DNA of 64,000 nt. Source: an uncultured Christensenella sp. Lineage in GTDB: Bacteria; Bacillota; Clostridia; Christensenellales; Borkfalkiaceae. Below are positions 55,580 to 63,941 of this stretch, piece by piece. The position numbers were made by a program, and so were the translations under genes. Every line of letters begins with the position of its first letter. Position 1 is the first letter of the stretch. The notes under the pieces were generated by a model. That model was not told the DNA's origin, did not search any database, and was given only the letters and a program-made list of their open reading frames with translations. The stretch lies in the NCBI GenBank assembly GCA_910586065.1, contig CAJUGI010000002.1, forward strand, positions 59,868 to 123,867, read 5' to 3'.

Positions 55580-56095
55580 ATGTTACAAACACTTTTGGAT
55601 GCGGCTGTGGATAATCCCGTAACCGAAGCCGTTAAAGAAACGGGCTACGCCGGCTTTGTGGTTGCGGTTATCGGAATTGCGCTCTGCGTTATTATGTGCG
55701 GTATCGGTTCGGCAATCGGTCTTTACAAAACGGGCAGCGCGGCGGCGGGCGTTTTGGGCGAAAATCCCAAAAAGTTCGGTAAGGTCGTGCTTTTGGTGCT
55801 CCTCCCCGCAACGCAGGGACTTTACGGCTTTATTATAGGCATAGTTGCTTCGGGTTCGGTTGATACGGCAATGACTCTTGCTCAGGGCTGGGGCGTGCTC
55901 GGCGCGTGCCTTCCCATGGCGGTATCCGGTCTTATGTCTGGCGTTTTGCAGGGCAAAGCGGCGGTAAACTGCATATATGCGGCAGGCAAACAGGATTCGC
56001 TTGGCATTAAGCTTGCGATGTTCCCTGCGATGATAGAGCTTTATGCAATTCTCGGTCTTGTTATTTCCATAATGGTAGTGCCTTTGGTAGCTTGA
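55580..56095 (+). CDS. ntpK: V-type ATPase membrane ring subunit K (Na+-type)
   Basis: A 171-residue proteolipid with four spans in two hairpins. The ion-binding residues of the E. hirae Na+ ring are all placed: LPATQGLYGF (Thr, Gln and Tyr; first hairpin), LQGKAAV (Gln) and PAMIELYAIL (the Glu of the second hairpin). This favours Na+ coupling over H+, though a biochemical test is needed. Only the second hairpin has a carboxylate, as in E. hirae. The start is ATG 55580 behind GGAGG. Confidence 0.94.
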   Translation: MLQTLLDAAVDNPVTEAVKETGYAGFVVAVIGIALCVIMCGIGSAIGLYKTGSAAAGVLGENPKKFGKVVLLVLLPATQGLYGFIIGIVASGSVDTAMTLAQGWGVLGACLPMAVSGLMSGVLQGKAAVNCIYAAGKQDSLGIKLAMFPAMIELYAILGLVISIMVVPLVA

Positions 56096-56096
56096 T

Positions 56097-56666
56097 ATGG
56101 GCGTAGAAAATATAGTTGAAAGGATTATTTCCGACGCGGAAAAGAGCGCGGAAGATATGATTTCGGAAGCCCGCGAAAAAGCTGGCGAAGTTGTGGCGGA
56201 CGCCGAGACGCGTGCCGAAAGAAATAAAAAGGGCACCGAGGCGGAGCTGAAAATCAAGATTAAGAGCATTGACGACGGTAAGGCGGCTACGGCGCGTCTG
56301 GATTCCGCTAAAATTTTACTTGCCGAAAAAAGACGGGTTATCGACGCCGTTTACGCCGGCGTCCTTGAAAAACTGATTGCTTTGGGCAGGCGAGAGAGCG
56401 TTGCGGTTGCCGAAAGACTGTTGAACGCTTACGCCGAAGAGGGTGACGAAATTGTGTTCGCGGAAAATTATAAGTTTGCGCAGGACGTTGCAAAGCTTTC
56501 CGTCGTTGCCGAAAAGAAACTGAAAATTGCCTTGAAGGGCGCAAACATAGACGGCGGGTTTATACTGCGCGGCGAAAAATCGGACAAGGATTTATCTTAT
56601 GGTGCGCTGCTTGCACTCGACAGGGAAGCGCATCAGGCGGAAATAGCTAAAAGACTTTTTAAGTGA
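56097..56666 (+). CDS. ntpE: V-type ATPase subunit E
   Basis: A 189-residue stalk subunit: an N-terminal coiled coil (VERIISDAEKSAEDMISEAR) and a C-terminal alpha/beta head with GGFILRGEKSDKDLSYGALL, the family signature for binding subunit B. It begins one base after the ntpK stop and ends one base before ntpC; ribosome sites are weak so coupling is likely. Confidence 0.92.
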   Translation: MGVENIVERIISDAEKSAEDMISEAREKAGEVVADAETRAERNKKGTEAELKIKIKSIDDGKAATARLDSAKILLAEKRRVIDAVYAGVLEKLIALGRRESVAVAERLLNAYAEEGDEIVFAENYKFAQDVAKLSVVAEKKLKIALKGANIDGGFILRGEKSDKDLSYGALLALDREAHQAEIAKRLFK

Positions 56667-56667
56667 T

Positions 56668-57651
56668 ATGTCAAAGGACGTTTTATTTACAAACGGCGTA
56701 ATTGCCGTAAAGGAAACCGCGCTTTTGGGCGCGAGACTTTTGAAACTTTCGGAGGGGACTGCGGAAGAGGCTTTTCGCGTACTTAAAGAAAGCGGTTTCG
56801 GACACGGAGCGGAGGCGGAAACGGTTTTTGAAACCGAAAAGCTTTTAGCCGCTGACGAGCGGGATATTTGCGCGTTCGTGCGGGAATATGCGCCGACCAA
56901 CGCGGACAGGGAGTATTTTTTAACGCCTTACGACTTCCACAATGCAAAGGCGGTTTTTAAGGCGGAAAAGCTTGGAAGGAGCGCGGCGGATATGCTTGCG
57001 CCCGAGGGGCTTTTAACTTACGGCGAGCTGGAAGGCGCGGTTAAAGACAAGGATTATTCCGCATTTTGTCCGGAATTGAAAAGCGCGTTTGAAACCGCCG
57101 AAGGACTTTACGAGGACGAAGAGAGCGAGAAAAAAGTTTCCGGCGCGGAGATAGGGCGCGTTTTCGATTCGGCGATGTTTAACAGGCTTTTTAAAGTTTG
57201 CGGGAAGTTCGGCGTTTTGAAAAAACTTTTGACGGCGCGGGCGGACATGGTTAACATTTTGACGTTTTTGCGTGCGCAGACCCCCGATTATGCCGAAGTG
57301 TTTTACATTCAAGGCGGTAAACTTGGGGTGGAAACGCTTAAATCTCTGTTTGACGGCGACGGCGAAAAAACTGCGCATGCGTTGGATAAAACTGATTATG
57401 CCGACTTTTTAAAGTTGTGCCTTGCCGACAAAAATGCGGGGCGGCCAATGACGGACGCAGAGAGGTTTGCGGACGGGTTCGAGCTTGACTTTCTTGCAAA
57501 AAAGAAGTATGAACTGAAGCGCTCGCAACCGTTTTTATATTACGTTTTCAGACGTAAAGCGGAAAATGCAAACGTGCGCATTTTAACGGGCGGACTTTTG
57601 GCCGGTATTGACGAGCGCGGAATCAGAAAGAGACTGCGCGGCGCGTACTAA
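56668..57651 (+). CDS. ntpC: V-type ATPase subunit C (d-type)
   Basis: A 327-residue all-helical subunit that links the central shaft to the ring. Typical segments are YAPTNADREYFLTPYDFHNAKAV near 75 and a C-terminal QPFLYYVFRRKAENANVRIL, shared with archaeal and bacterial AtpC/NtpC proteins. Length is normal (about 330). It lies in the expected fifth place in the operon. Confidence 0.92.
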   Translation: MSKDVLFTNGVIAVKETALLGARLLKLSEGTAEEAFRVLKESGFGHGAEAETVFETEKLLAADERDICAFVREYAPTNADREYFLTPYDFHNAKAVFKAEKLGRSAADMLAPEGLLTYGELEGAVKDKDYSAFCPELKSAFETAEGLYEDEESEKKVSGAEIGRVFDSAMFNRLFKVCGKFGVLKKLLTARADMVNILTFLRAQTPDYAEVFYIQGGKLGVETLKSLFDGDGEKTAHALDKTDYADFLKLCLADKNAGRPMTDAERFADGFELDFLAKKKYELKRSQPFLYYVFRRKAENANVRILTGGLLAGIDERGIRKRLRGAY

Positions 57652-57679
57652 CCGGAAATTTTTGTGAAGGGAGAAATAT

Positions 57680-57994
57680 ATGACGGGTAAAATGGCTATT
57701 GTGGGCGACGGCGACAGCATAACCGTTTTTAAGGCGGCGGGACTGGACACGTTTGCCGCTGAAAACGACGCCAAAGCGCGCGCTGTTTTGAGAAGAATAG
57801 CAAAGGATTACGCGGTTATTTTTATTACCGAAGAACTTGCGCGTCCGCTTGCCGAATTTTTGAAGAGATTTGACGAGGCGCCCTATCCCGTGGTGCTTAG
57901 CGTGCCTTCGAAGGACGGTTCTTCGGGCTACGGCGCCGAACTTTTAAAGAGCGCGATGGAACGCGCTTTGGGCGTGGACATTTTGTTCAATTGA
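57680..57994 (+). CDS. ntpG: V-type ATPase subunit F (NtpG)
   Basis: A 104-residue Rossmann-like subunit of the central shaft. MAIVGDGDSITVFKAAGLDT at the N-terminus, YAVIFITEELARPL in the middle and PVVLSVPSKDGSSGYGAELL at the end match the family; the SSGYG segment is typical. GAAGGGAG precedes the ATG. Operon position matches ntpG of E. hirae. Confidence 0.93.
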   Translation: MTGKMAIVGDGDSITVFKAAGLDTFAAENDAKARAVLRRIAKDYAVIFITEELARPLAEFLKRFDEAPYPVVLSVPSKDGSSGYGAELLKSAMERALGVDILFN

Positions 57995-58004
57995 GGATTT
58001 TTAT

Positions 58005-59768
58005 ATGGGAAAGACAGTTAAAGTTTCGGGTCCTATGATTATTGCCGAGGGCATGGCGGACTCTAAAATGTACGACGTTGTGCGCGTTTCGGATTTGGGG
58101 CTTATAGGCGAAATTATCGAGCTTCGCGGCGACAAGGCTTCTATTCAGGTTTATGAAGAGACTTCGGGGCTCGGACCAGGCGAAGAGGTTGTTTCAACAG
58201 GCGAGCCTTTGTCGGTAGAGCTTGCGCCCGGACTTATTCAGGGCATTTTCGACGGGATTCAGCGTCCGCTTACAACGCTGTTCTTTAAGTCGGGTTCGAG
58301 AATTTCACGAGGGGTTAAGGTTAACAACCTCGACAGAGATAAAAAGTGGCATTTCGTGCCCACGGCGAAGGTCGGTGACAGCGTGCGCGAGGGGGATATA
58401 CTGGGCACGGTGCAGGAAACGGAAATAATCGAGCACCGTATAATGGCGCCCAACGGCGTGAGCGGCACGGTTGAAAAGATTGCGGAGGGCGATTTTACCA
58501 TAGAGGATACTATTGCCGTAATAAAGACGGCTTCAGGTAAAAAGCCCGTGAGTATGCTCAGAAAATGGCCTGTGCGAATCGGCAGACCTTATAAGCAAAA
58601 ACTTGCGCCCGACAGTCCTATGATTACGGGGCAGAGAGTGGTGGACACGCTCTTCCCGATAGCGCGCGGCGGCGTGGCGGCGGTGCCCGGCCCCTTCGGG
58701 AGCGGAAAAACCGTTGTTCAGCACCAGCTTGCAAAGTGGGCGGACGCGGACATAATAGTTTACGTAGGTTGCGGTGAACGCGGAAACGAGATGACGGACG
58801 TTTTAAACGAGTTCCCCGCGCTTAAAGACCCGAAAACGGGCGAACCGATTATGAAAAGAACGGTGTTGATTGCAAACACTTCAGATATGCCCGTTGCGGC
58901 GCGCGAGGCAAGCATATACACGGGTATAACTATTGCTGAATATTTCCGCGATATGGGATATAACGTGGCGATAATGGCGGATTCGACGTCGCGCTGGGCG
59001 GAAGCTCTGCGAGAAATGAGCGGTAGGCTTGAAGAGATGCCCGGCGACGAGGGGTACCCCGCTTATCTCGCTTCGCGGCTTGCGGAATTTTACGAGCGTG
59101 CGGGAATTGTAAACGTTTTGGGTTCTGAGGAGCGCACAGGGTCGGTTACTGCGATAGGCGCGGTTTCGCCTCCCGGAGGAGATTTGAGCGAGCCGGTTTC
59201 GCAGGCGACTTTGAGAATAGTTAAAGTCTTTTGGGGGCTTTCGGCTTCGCTTGCATACAAGCGGCATTTCCCCGCTATTGACTGGCTTATAAGCTATTCG
59301 CTTTACGCCGACAAACTCAAGGAGTGGTTTGATGAAAAGGCGGGTGCGGACTTTTACCGTTACAGGCAGTTTATTATGACGGCGTTGCAGGAAGAGGCGG
59401 CGCTTGACGAAATTGTCAGACTTGTTGGAATGGACGCGCTTTCTTCCAAGGACAGGCTGACGATGGAAACGGCGAAGATGATAAGGGAGGATTACTTGCA
59501 CCAGAACGCTTTTGACGAGGTGGATACTTATACTTCGATTCATAAACAGTTTATGATGTTAAAGCTCATTTACGAGTTTGACAAGGGCGCGCGCGAGGCG
59601 GTTGAAGCTTACGCCGACTTAGACGCGGTGCTTTCCTGCAAGGGTAAGGAAAAGATAGGCAGAGCGAAGTATATTCCAGAGGAAAATATAGCGGAATTCG
59701 ATGATATATTGGGGGCAATGCGCGCCGAACTCAAGGCTGTTGCCCAAGGGGGCGGCGAAGATGTTTAA
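58005..59768 (+). CDS. ntpA: V-type ATPase catalytic subunit A
   Basis: A 587-residue catalytic ATPase subunit. The P-loop GPFGSGKTVVQHQLAKW is near residue 230, preceded by the ~90-residue non-homologous insert that marks V-type A subunits; DSTSRWAEALREMSGRLEEM and EERTGSVTAIGAVSPPGGD hold the catalytic Glu/Arg region. Length is standard. The stop overlaps ntpB by eight bases. Confidence 0.97.
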   Translation: MGKTVKVSGPMIIAEGMADSKMYDVVRVSDLGLIGEIIELRGDKASIQVYEETSGLGPGEEVVSTGEPLSVELAPGLIQGIFDGIQRPLTTLFFKSGSRISRGVKVNNLDRDKKWHFVPTAKVGDSVREGDILGTVQETEIIEHRIMAPNGVSGTVEKIAEGDFTIEDTIAVIKTASGKKPVSMLRKWPVRIGRPYKQKLAPDSPMITGQRVVDTLFPIARGGVAAVPGPFGSGKTVVQHQLAKWADADIIVYVGCGERGNEMTDVLNEFPALKDPKTGEPIMKRTVLIANTSDMPVAAREASIYTGITIAEYFRDMGYNVAIMADSTSRWAEALREMSGRLEEMPGDEGYPAYLASRLAEFYERAGIVNVLGSEERTGSVTAIGAVSPPGGDLSEPVSQATLRIVKVFWGLSASLAYKRHFPAIDWLISYSLYADKLKEWFDEKAGADFYRYRQFIMTALQEEAALDEIVRLVGMDALSSKDRLTMETAKMIREDYLHQNAFDEVDTYTSIHKQFMMLKLIYEFDKGAREAVEAYADLDAVLSCKGKEKIGRAKYIPEENIAEFDDILGAMRAELKAVAQGGGEDV

Positions 59769-61143
59769 GGAATATAAGACCATACGCGAAGTTGTCGGGC
59801 CATTAATGATTGTTGACGGCGTAGAGGGCGTTAAGTATAACGAGCTTGTAGACATTGTTTGCGCGGACGGTTCTATCCGCCGCGGCAAGGTTTTGGAAAT
59901 AAACCGCGATAAAGCCGTGGTGCAGATGTTTGAAAACTCGCAGGGGTTGCAAATTTCGACCTCTAAGGCGAGATTTACGGGGCACAGCCAACAGCTTGCC
60001 GTGTCGAAAGATATGCTTGGGCGCGTGTTCGACGGCATGGGAAATCCCCGCGACGGCGGCGAGCCGGTTATCCCCGAACAGCTGCTTGATATAAACGGTG
60101 AACCGATAAATCCCGCGGCGAGAAATTACCCCGACGAGTTCATTCAGACGGGAATATCCGCGATTGACGGGCTTAATACGCTTGTGCGCGGGCAGAAATT
60201 ACCAGTGTTTTCCATGAGCGGACTTCCGCACGCCGAGCTTGCCGCGCAGATTGCAAGACAGGCTAAAGTGCGCGGGGGCGACAGTAAATTCGCCGTTGTG
60301 TTTGCGGCTATAGGTATAACGTTTGAAGAATCGCAGTACTTTGTAAACGACTTTAAGAAGACGGGCGCTATAGAAAGGACGGTTTTGTTTACTAACCTTG
60401 CAAACGACCCCGCGGTAGAACGTATTGCGACGCCGCGTATGGCGCTGACGTGCGCGGAATATCTTGCGTTTGAATGCGGTATGCACGTGCTTGTTATTAT
60501 GACGGACATTACCAACTACGCAGAGGCGCTGCGCGAAGTTTCGGCGGCGAGAAGAGAAGTGCCCGGTAGGCGCGGTTATCCCGGTTACTTGTACACAGAC
60601 CTTGCGACAATGTACGAGAGGGCGGGGAGAATACGCGGCAGCGAAGGTTCGATTACGCAAATTCCCATTTTAACAATGCCCGAGGACGACAAAACCCATC
60701 CCATTCCCGACCTTACGGGTTACATTACCGAAGGGCAGATTATACTTTCGCGCGATTTGTATAAAAAGGGCATAAACCCGCCCATAGACGTGTTGCCTTC
60801 GCTTTCGCGCCTTAAAGACAAGGGCATAGGCAAGGGCAAAACGCGCGAGGACCACGCGGATACGATGAACCAGTTGTTTTCGGCATATGCGCGGGGCAAA
60901 GAGTGCAAAGAGCTTTCTGCAATTTTAGGCGAGGCGGCGCTTTCCGATACGGACAAGCTGTTTGCGAAGTTTGCGGAGCAGTTTGAAAAGGTTTATGTAA
61001 GCCAGGGCTTCGAGTCGGACAGAAACGTTGAAGAAACGCTGGATCTGGGCTGGGAACTTTTAAAGATTTTGCCCGAAAGCGAACTTAAGCGCATAAGGCA
61101 GGCGTATATTGATAAATACTTGCACAATGAAAATAAGGACTAA
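59761..61143 (+). CDS. ntpB: V-type ATPase regulatory subunit B
   Basis: A 460-residue non-catalytic subunit. It lacks a P-loop (GLPHAELAAQI stands at that place), as expected for V-type B. VLVIMTDITNYAEALREVSAAR, YLYTDLATMYERAGR, PILTMPEDDKTHPIPDLTGYI and PSLSRLKDKGIGKGKTREDH are family segments. The start is ATG 59761 overlapping ntpA; an upstream in-frame ATG at 59701 would run deep inside ntpA and is not used. Confidence 0.97.
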   Translation: MFKEYKTIREVVGPLMIVDGVEGVKYNELVDIVCADGSIRRGKVLEINRDKAVVQMFENSQGLQISTSKARFTGHSQQLAVSKDMLGRVFDGMGNPRDGGEPVIPEQLLDINGEPINPAARNYPDEFIQTGISAIDGLNTLVRGQKLPVFSMSGLPHAELAAQIARQAKVRGGDSKFAVVFAAIGITFEESQYFVNDFKKTGAIERTVLFTNLANDPAVERIATPRMALTCAEYLAFECGMHVLVIMTDITNYAEALREVSAARREVPGRRGYPGYLYTDLATMYERAGRIRGSEGSITQIPILTMPEDDKTHPIPDLTGYITEGQIILSRDLYKKGINPPIDVLPSLSRLKDKGIGKGKTREDHADTMNQLFSAYARGKECKELSAILGEAALSDTDKLFAKFAEQFEKVYVSQGFESDRNVEETLDLGWELLKILPESELKRIRQAYIDKYLHNENKD

Positions 61144-61146
61144 GCA

Positions 61147-61767
61147 ATGAGCAGGATAAACGTGAATCCTACGCGTATGGAGCTGAAAAAGCTTAAGGCG
61201 CGATTGACAACCGCTGTGCGCGGACATAAGCTGTTGAAAGACAAATCCGACGAAATGGTGCGCAGGTTTTCCGTTTTGATTAAGGAAAACAAGAGGCTCC
61301 GCGACGAGGTGGAAACGGAGCTTTCGCAGACGTTAAAGCTGTTTGCGGCGGCGAGGTCGGTTACGCCTGCTTATAAGGCGGAGGCGGCTTTTGCGGCGCC
61401 GTCCGTTTTGTTAAAGGCGGAGTGCGGAACGGGCACTATAATGGGCGTGGACGTGCCGCAGATAACCTTAGAAAGCGAGAACGGTAACGGTAACTTGCCG
61501 TATGCTTTTACCGAAATTACGGGAGAGGCGGATTATTCGGTTGAAAGAGCGGCGCAACTTTTGCCGAAAATGGTAAAACTTGCCGAAGTTGAAAAGAGCG
61601 TGCGGCTACTTGCAGATGAAATAGAGAGAAACAAACGCAGGGTTAACGCGCTGGAATACGTTATGATTCCACAGCTTGAAGAGACGATAAAGTATATAAA
61701 AGATAAGCTTGACGAAAATGAGCGCGCCGCTATTGTAAGACTGATGAAAGTTAAAGGAAATATTTAA
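61147..61767 (+). CDS. ntpD: V-type ATPase subunit D (central rotor)
   Basis: A 206-residue antiparallel coiled-coil subunit that forms the axle. The start (RINVNPTRMELKKLKARLTT, GHKLLKDKSDEMVR) is nearly invariant in the family and the C-terminal helix ends NRRVNALEYVMIP-type (KRRVNALEYVMIPQLEETIK). It closes the nine-gene operon, three bases after ntpB. A strong terminator follows at 61795. Confidence 0.95.
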   Translation: MSRINVNPTRMELKKLKARLTTAVRGHKLLKDKSDEMVRRFSVLIKENKRLRDEVETELSQTLKLFAAARSVTPAYKAEAAFAAPSVLLKAECGTGTIMGVDVPQITLESENGNGNLPYAFTEITGEADYSVERAAQLLPKMVKLAEVEKSVRLLADEIERNKRRVNALEYVMIPQLEETIKYIKDKLDENERAAIVRLMKVKGNI

Positions 61768-61794
61768 AACAAAAAAGTATCGTATAAAACGGTT

Positions 61795-61828
61795 AGCCGC
61801 CCGCGGAAGAATCCGCGGGCGGCTTTTT
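61795..61828. terminator. Terminator of the V-ATPase operon
   Basis: AGCCGCCCGCGGA (61795-61807) pairs perfectly with TCCGCGGGCGGCT (61812-61824), followed by TTTTT. It also follows the convergent kinase gene. Confidence 0.9.
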
Positions 61829-61868
61829 AACTGAAATTTATTGCTATTTGAAACAACTTCGTTTTATT

Positions 61869-63338
61869 TTATTTTTCATAAATTTGCGTGTCAATAAGGG
61901 TAAAGTTTTCGCGTTCGGCGCAAATTCTTTTTACACACGGGCGCGCCGATTTTATGGAATAGCTGTCTTTTCCGTCGAAACGTATGCATACGCACTTCGT
62001 AAAGCCGTTTGCGGGAGCTTCATCAAGGAAAAACGAACCGCGGCGGGCGCGTAACGAATCGAAAAGAGCCATAAGACCTATTCCGCTGCCGCCTTCGTGC
62101 GCGTGAGTGGTTACGTTGCGTCTGCCCATATTGCGCAGGACTTTTTCGCTGAAGTCTTCGCCGTTGTCAAAAACCTTTATGCAGGGAGCGCCGTTTTCGG
62201 ATTTAACCTGCAAAAACACTTTTCCGCCCTCTCTTCCGCGTAAGGAAATAAGCGCGTTTTCTGCCAGGTCGCACAAAATGGTGTTCAGCTGGGTGTGGTC
62301 GTCGTAAATGTTTAAAAGTCCTAAAGACGCTTCCGCGTCAAATTCATATTCGAACTTAACGTCGTTTTTCGCCGCCCGTAAACGGAAGTAATCCATAACG
62401 GCGTCGATGGATAAAACGCCGGATTTGTTCTTTCCGGAATTGTTAAATCCGTAATTTTCGATGGCGAGCGTACGTTCGGCATACACGTTTTCGAGCGTGT
62501 TTAAAAGTATTTGTATGCTTTTATCGTCGGAATATTTTTGCGCGAGCGAACTCACGGCAAGCCGCATTGCGGGAAGAAGTTTGTTGTCCCGGTGAATTAT
62601 TTTTGCAAGTTCGGCGTTCTTTTTTATGAGTTCGTCGTGGTCGCGTTCGTATTGTTCCAAAATGAGTTCGAGCCTGCTGAGATTGCGTTGTTCGAGTTTT
62701 TTGTAATAGCCGGCGGTAACCGTTTTGCGCCACTGTGAAATGAGGACCAATCCGCAGAAAACTATGATAATTGCAATAACTTTAAGAGTGGAATCCTGAC
62801 TGTCAACGGTGTAAAAGAGCGTCATGCTGAAAATGCAAACAACGCTTGCAAGTAAAAGTCTTTCGTAAACTTCGTCGTTAGCGGCAGGCGTAAGACTGTT
62901 TTTTAGTCTCTTGGTTTGAAAGGCTATTATTGTTAAAACAATAAGTGCGAGTCCTTGTATTATATAGCCTGCTTGTACGGCAATAGTATTATCAACAAAT
63001 ACATATATAGGAGCTAATAGTGGAATTAATACCAATGTGGTAATAACCATTGAAAAAATAGTAATTCCAAAGGATATCATAGATAATGTAACGGTATCGG
63101 ATAGCGGTTGTTTAAACCTTATTAAAAATATGAGTGCCGTTAATATAAGAATGATAAGAGGAACAAAAAGCTTTACGTGTAGTGTTACAAAATAAAGCGC
63201 AAAAGAAAACGCGATAAAAAGAGGGATAAAAAATAAATCCCAATATTTAAGGCGGGAAGCCGTTATTTTTGCAAAAACATACATATTGCACGCAAAGATT
63301 GCACTGTATTTTACTAAATATGCTATAAATTCTAACAT
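61869..63338 (-). CDS. AgrC-like GHKL sensor histidine kinase (orphan)
   Basis: A 489-residue membrane kinase. Six or so spans fill residues 1-205 (for example LFVPLIILILTALIFLIRF, IYVFVDNTIAVQAGYIIQGL), as in peptide-sensing AgrC/ComD receptors. The dimerisation helix holds the phospho-acceptor in KIIHRDNKLLPAMR (~265); the ATPase domain shows N box ILCDLAENALISL, G1 VFDNGEDF and G2 GGSGIGLMAL. No response regulator is adjacent on either side. It is divergent from three tandem 20-residue peptide genes, whose products could be ligands or targets. It ends convergently with ntpD. Confidence 0.9.
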   Translation of the reverse strand: MLEFIAYLVKYSAIFACNMYVFAKITASRLKYWDLFFIPLFIAFSFALYFVTLHVKLFVPLIILILTALIFLIRFKQPLSDTVTLSMISFGITIFSMVITTLVLIPLLAPIYVFVDNTIAVQAGYIIQGLALIVLTIIAFQTKRLKNSLTPAANDEVYERLLLASVVCIFSMTLFYTVDSQDSTLKVIAIIIVFCGLVLISQWRKTVTAGYYKKLEQRNLSRLELILEQYERDHDELIKKNAELAKIIHRDNKLLPAMRLAVSSLAQKYSDDKSIQILLNTLENVYAERTLAIENYGFNNSGKNKSGVLSIDAVMDYFRLRAAKNDVKFEYEFDAEASLGLLNIYDDHTQLNTILCDLAENALISLRGREGGKVFLQVKSENGAPCIKVFDNGEDFSEKVLRNMGRRNVTTHAHEGGSGIGLMALFDSLRARRGSFFLDEAPANGFTKCVCIRFDGKDSYSIKSARPCVKRICAERENFTLIDTQIYEK

Positions 63339-63421
63339 TTCATCACTATTTTGGTATATAAAAAGTAATTTTAAGGCGCTCTCTCTTTTTCTATAATTAA
63401 AACAAAAAAAGGAGGGCGGAG
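63338..63421 (+). promoter_or_regulatory. Divergent promoter region of kinase and peptide genes
   Basis: TATAAT near 63394-63399 on the plus strand is a likely -10 for the peptide array, followed by the AAAGGAGGG ribosome site of the first peptide. On the minus strand TATATA near 63355 may serve the kinase. A clear -35 and no recognised response-regulator repeat is seen. Confidence 0.5.
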
Positions 63422-63484
63422 ATGGTATTTTTGAGGTGGCTCAGCAATATTATTCAGTTGGCGTTCTCATTCTTTACACTTTGA
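63422..63484 (+). CDS. 20-residue amphipathic peptide, copy 1
   Basis: ATG 63422 to TGA 63482-63484 encodes MVFLRWLSNIIQLAFSFFTL. It is hydrophobic with a single Arg and no acidic residue or Cys, and would form an amphipathic helix. The AAAGGAGGGCGG site is strong. It is the most divergent of the three copies. There is no leader sequence or cleavage motif, so it may act as made. Candidate roles are a signal for the adjacent AgrC-like kinase, a phenol-soluble-modulin-like or leaderless bacteriocin peptide, or a type I toxin. Confidence 0.75.
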   Translation: MVFLRWLSNIIQLAFSFFTL

Positions 63485-63581
63485 GGATGACCCTGGCTTC
63501 TTAAAACAAGAAGAAAGGCGAGTTACGTGTGGTAGCGTAGCCCGCTCTTTTTTAATTAAAAGAAAAAAGGAGGTGTACGGC

Positions 63582-63644
63582 ATGGCGTTTTTAAGATGGC
63601 TCAGCGGCTTAATTCAGTGGGCTTTCTCTTATCTTACACTCTGA
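63582..63644 (+). CDS. 20-residue amphipathic peptide, copy 2
   Basis: ATG 63582 to TGA encodes MAFLRWLSGLIQWAFSYLTL, behind AAAAAAGGAGGTG. It shares FLRWLSGLIQWAFS with copy 3. Conservation at the residue level between copies, while synonymous and flanking sites vary, supports translation. Confidence 0.78.
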   Translation: MAFLRWLSGLIQWAFSYLTL

Positions 63645-63736
63645 GGAAGACCCTGACTTCTTAAAACAAGAAGAAGGGCGGCGGCGTGTGGTAGCGTGGC
63701 GCGCCCTTTAATTAAAGAAAGAAGGAGGTGGGCGAA

Positions 63737-63799
63737 ATGACTTTTTTAAGATGGCTCAGCGGCTTAATTCAGTGGGCTTTCTCATTTTTTACAATCTGA
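63737..63799 (+). CDS. 20-residue amphipathic peptide, copy 3
   Basis: ATG 63737 to TGA encodes MTFLRWLSGLIQWAFSFFTI, behind GAAGGAGGTGG. The downstream structured tail is the most divergent (its hairpin has CTTCTTTAAACGGGAAG), and it ends in a T run near 63861 that may terminate the whole array before the tRNA promoter. Confidence 0.78.
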   Translation: MTFLRWLSGLIQWAFSFFTI

Positions 63800-63887
63800 G
63801 GATAAAACCTTTACTTCTTTAAACGGGAAGGAGGCGAGTTGTGCGATGGCGCAGCCCGCTCTTTTTTTAGTTTTGATTAAAAATCGT

Positions 63888-63916
63888 TTGACAATGAAAA
63901 ATATATTTTATATAAT
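63888..63916 (+). promoter_or_regulatory. Consensus promoter of tRNA-Arg
   Basis: TTGACA (63888-63893), 17 bases, TATAAT (63911-63916); the tRNA begins at 63942. Confidence 0.85.
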
Positions 63917-63941
63917 ATGTTAGCTTAAAAGAGTTTTAAAT

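Larger units (their letters stand above)
63405..63870 (+). repeat. Three tandem ~155-160 bp repeat units (peptide gene plus structured RNA)
   Basis: Three units each contain AAGGAGG, a 20-codon ORF with TGA, then a conserved noncoding tail: a hairpin CTTCTT..AAGAAG and a second hairpin around GTGTGGTAGCGT (TACG/CGTA in unit 1, TGCG/CGCA in unit 3), closing GCCCGCTC and T runs. ORF starts are spaced 160 and 155 bases. Units 2 and 3 are closer to each other in peptide; units 1 and 2 are closer in the tail. This is not a CRISPR array. Confidence 0.85.

Noticed and set aside
59701..59761. Longer ntpB start at 59701
   Set aside because: It would overlap ntpA by 68 bases and add 20 residues unlike any V-type B subunit.
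63405..63870. Tandem repeats as a CRISPR array
   Set aside because: The units are 155-160 bp, contain a conserved ORF with a ribosome site, and have no short identical repeat with unique spacers; no cas gene is present.
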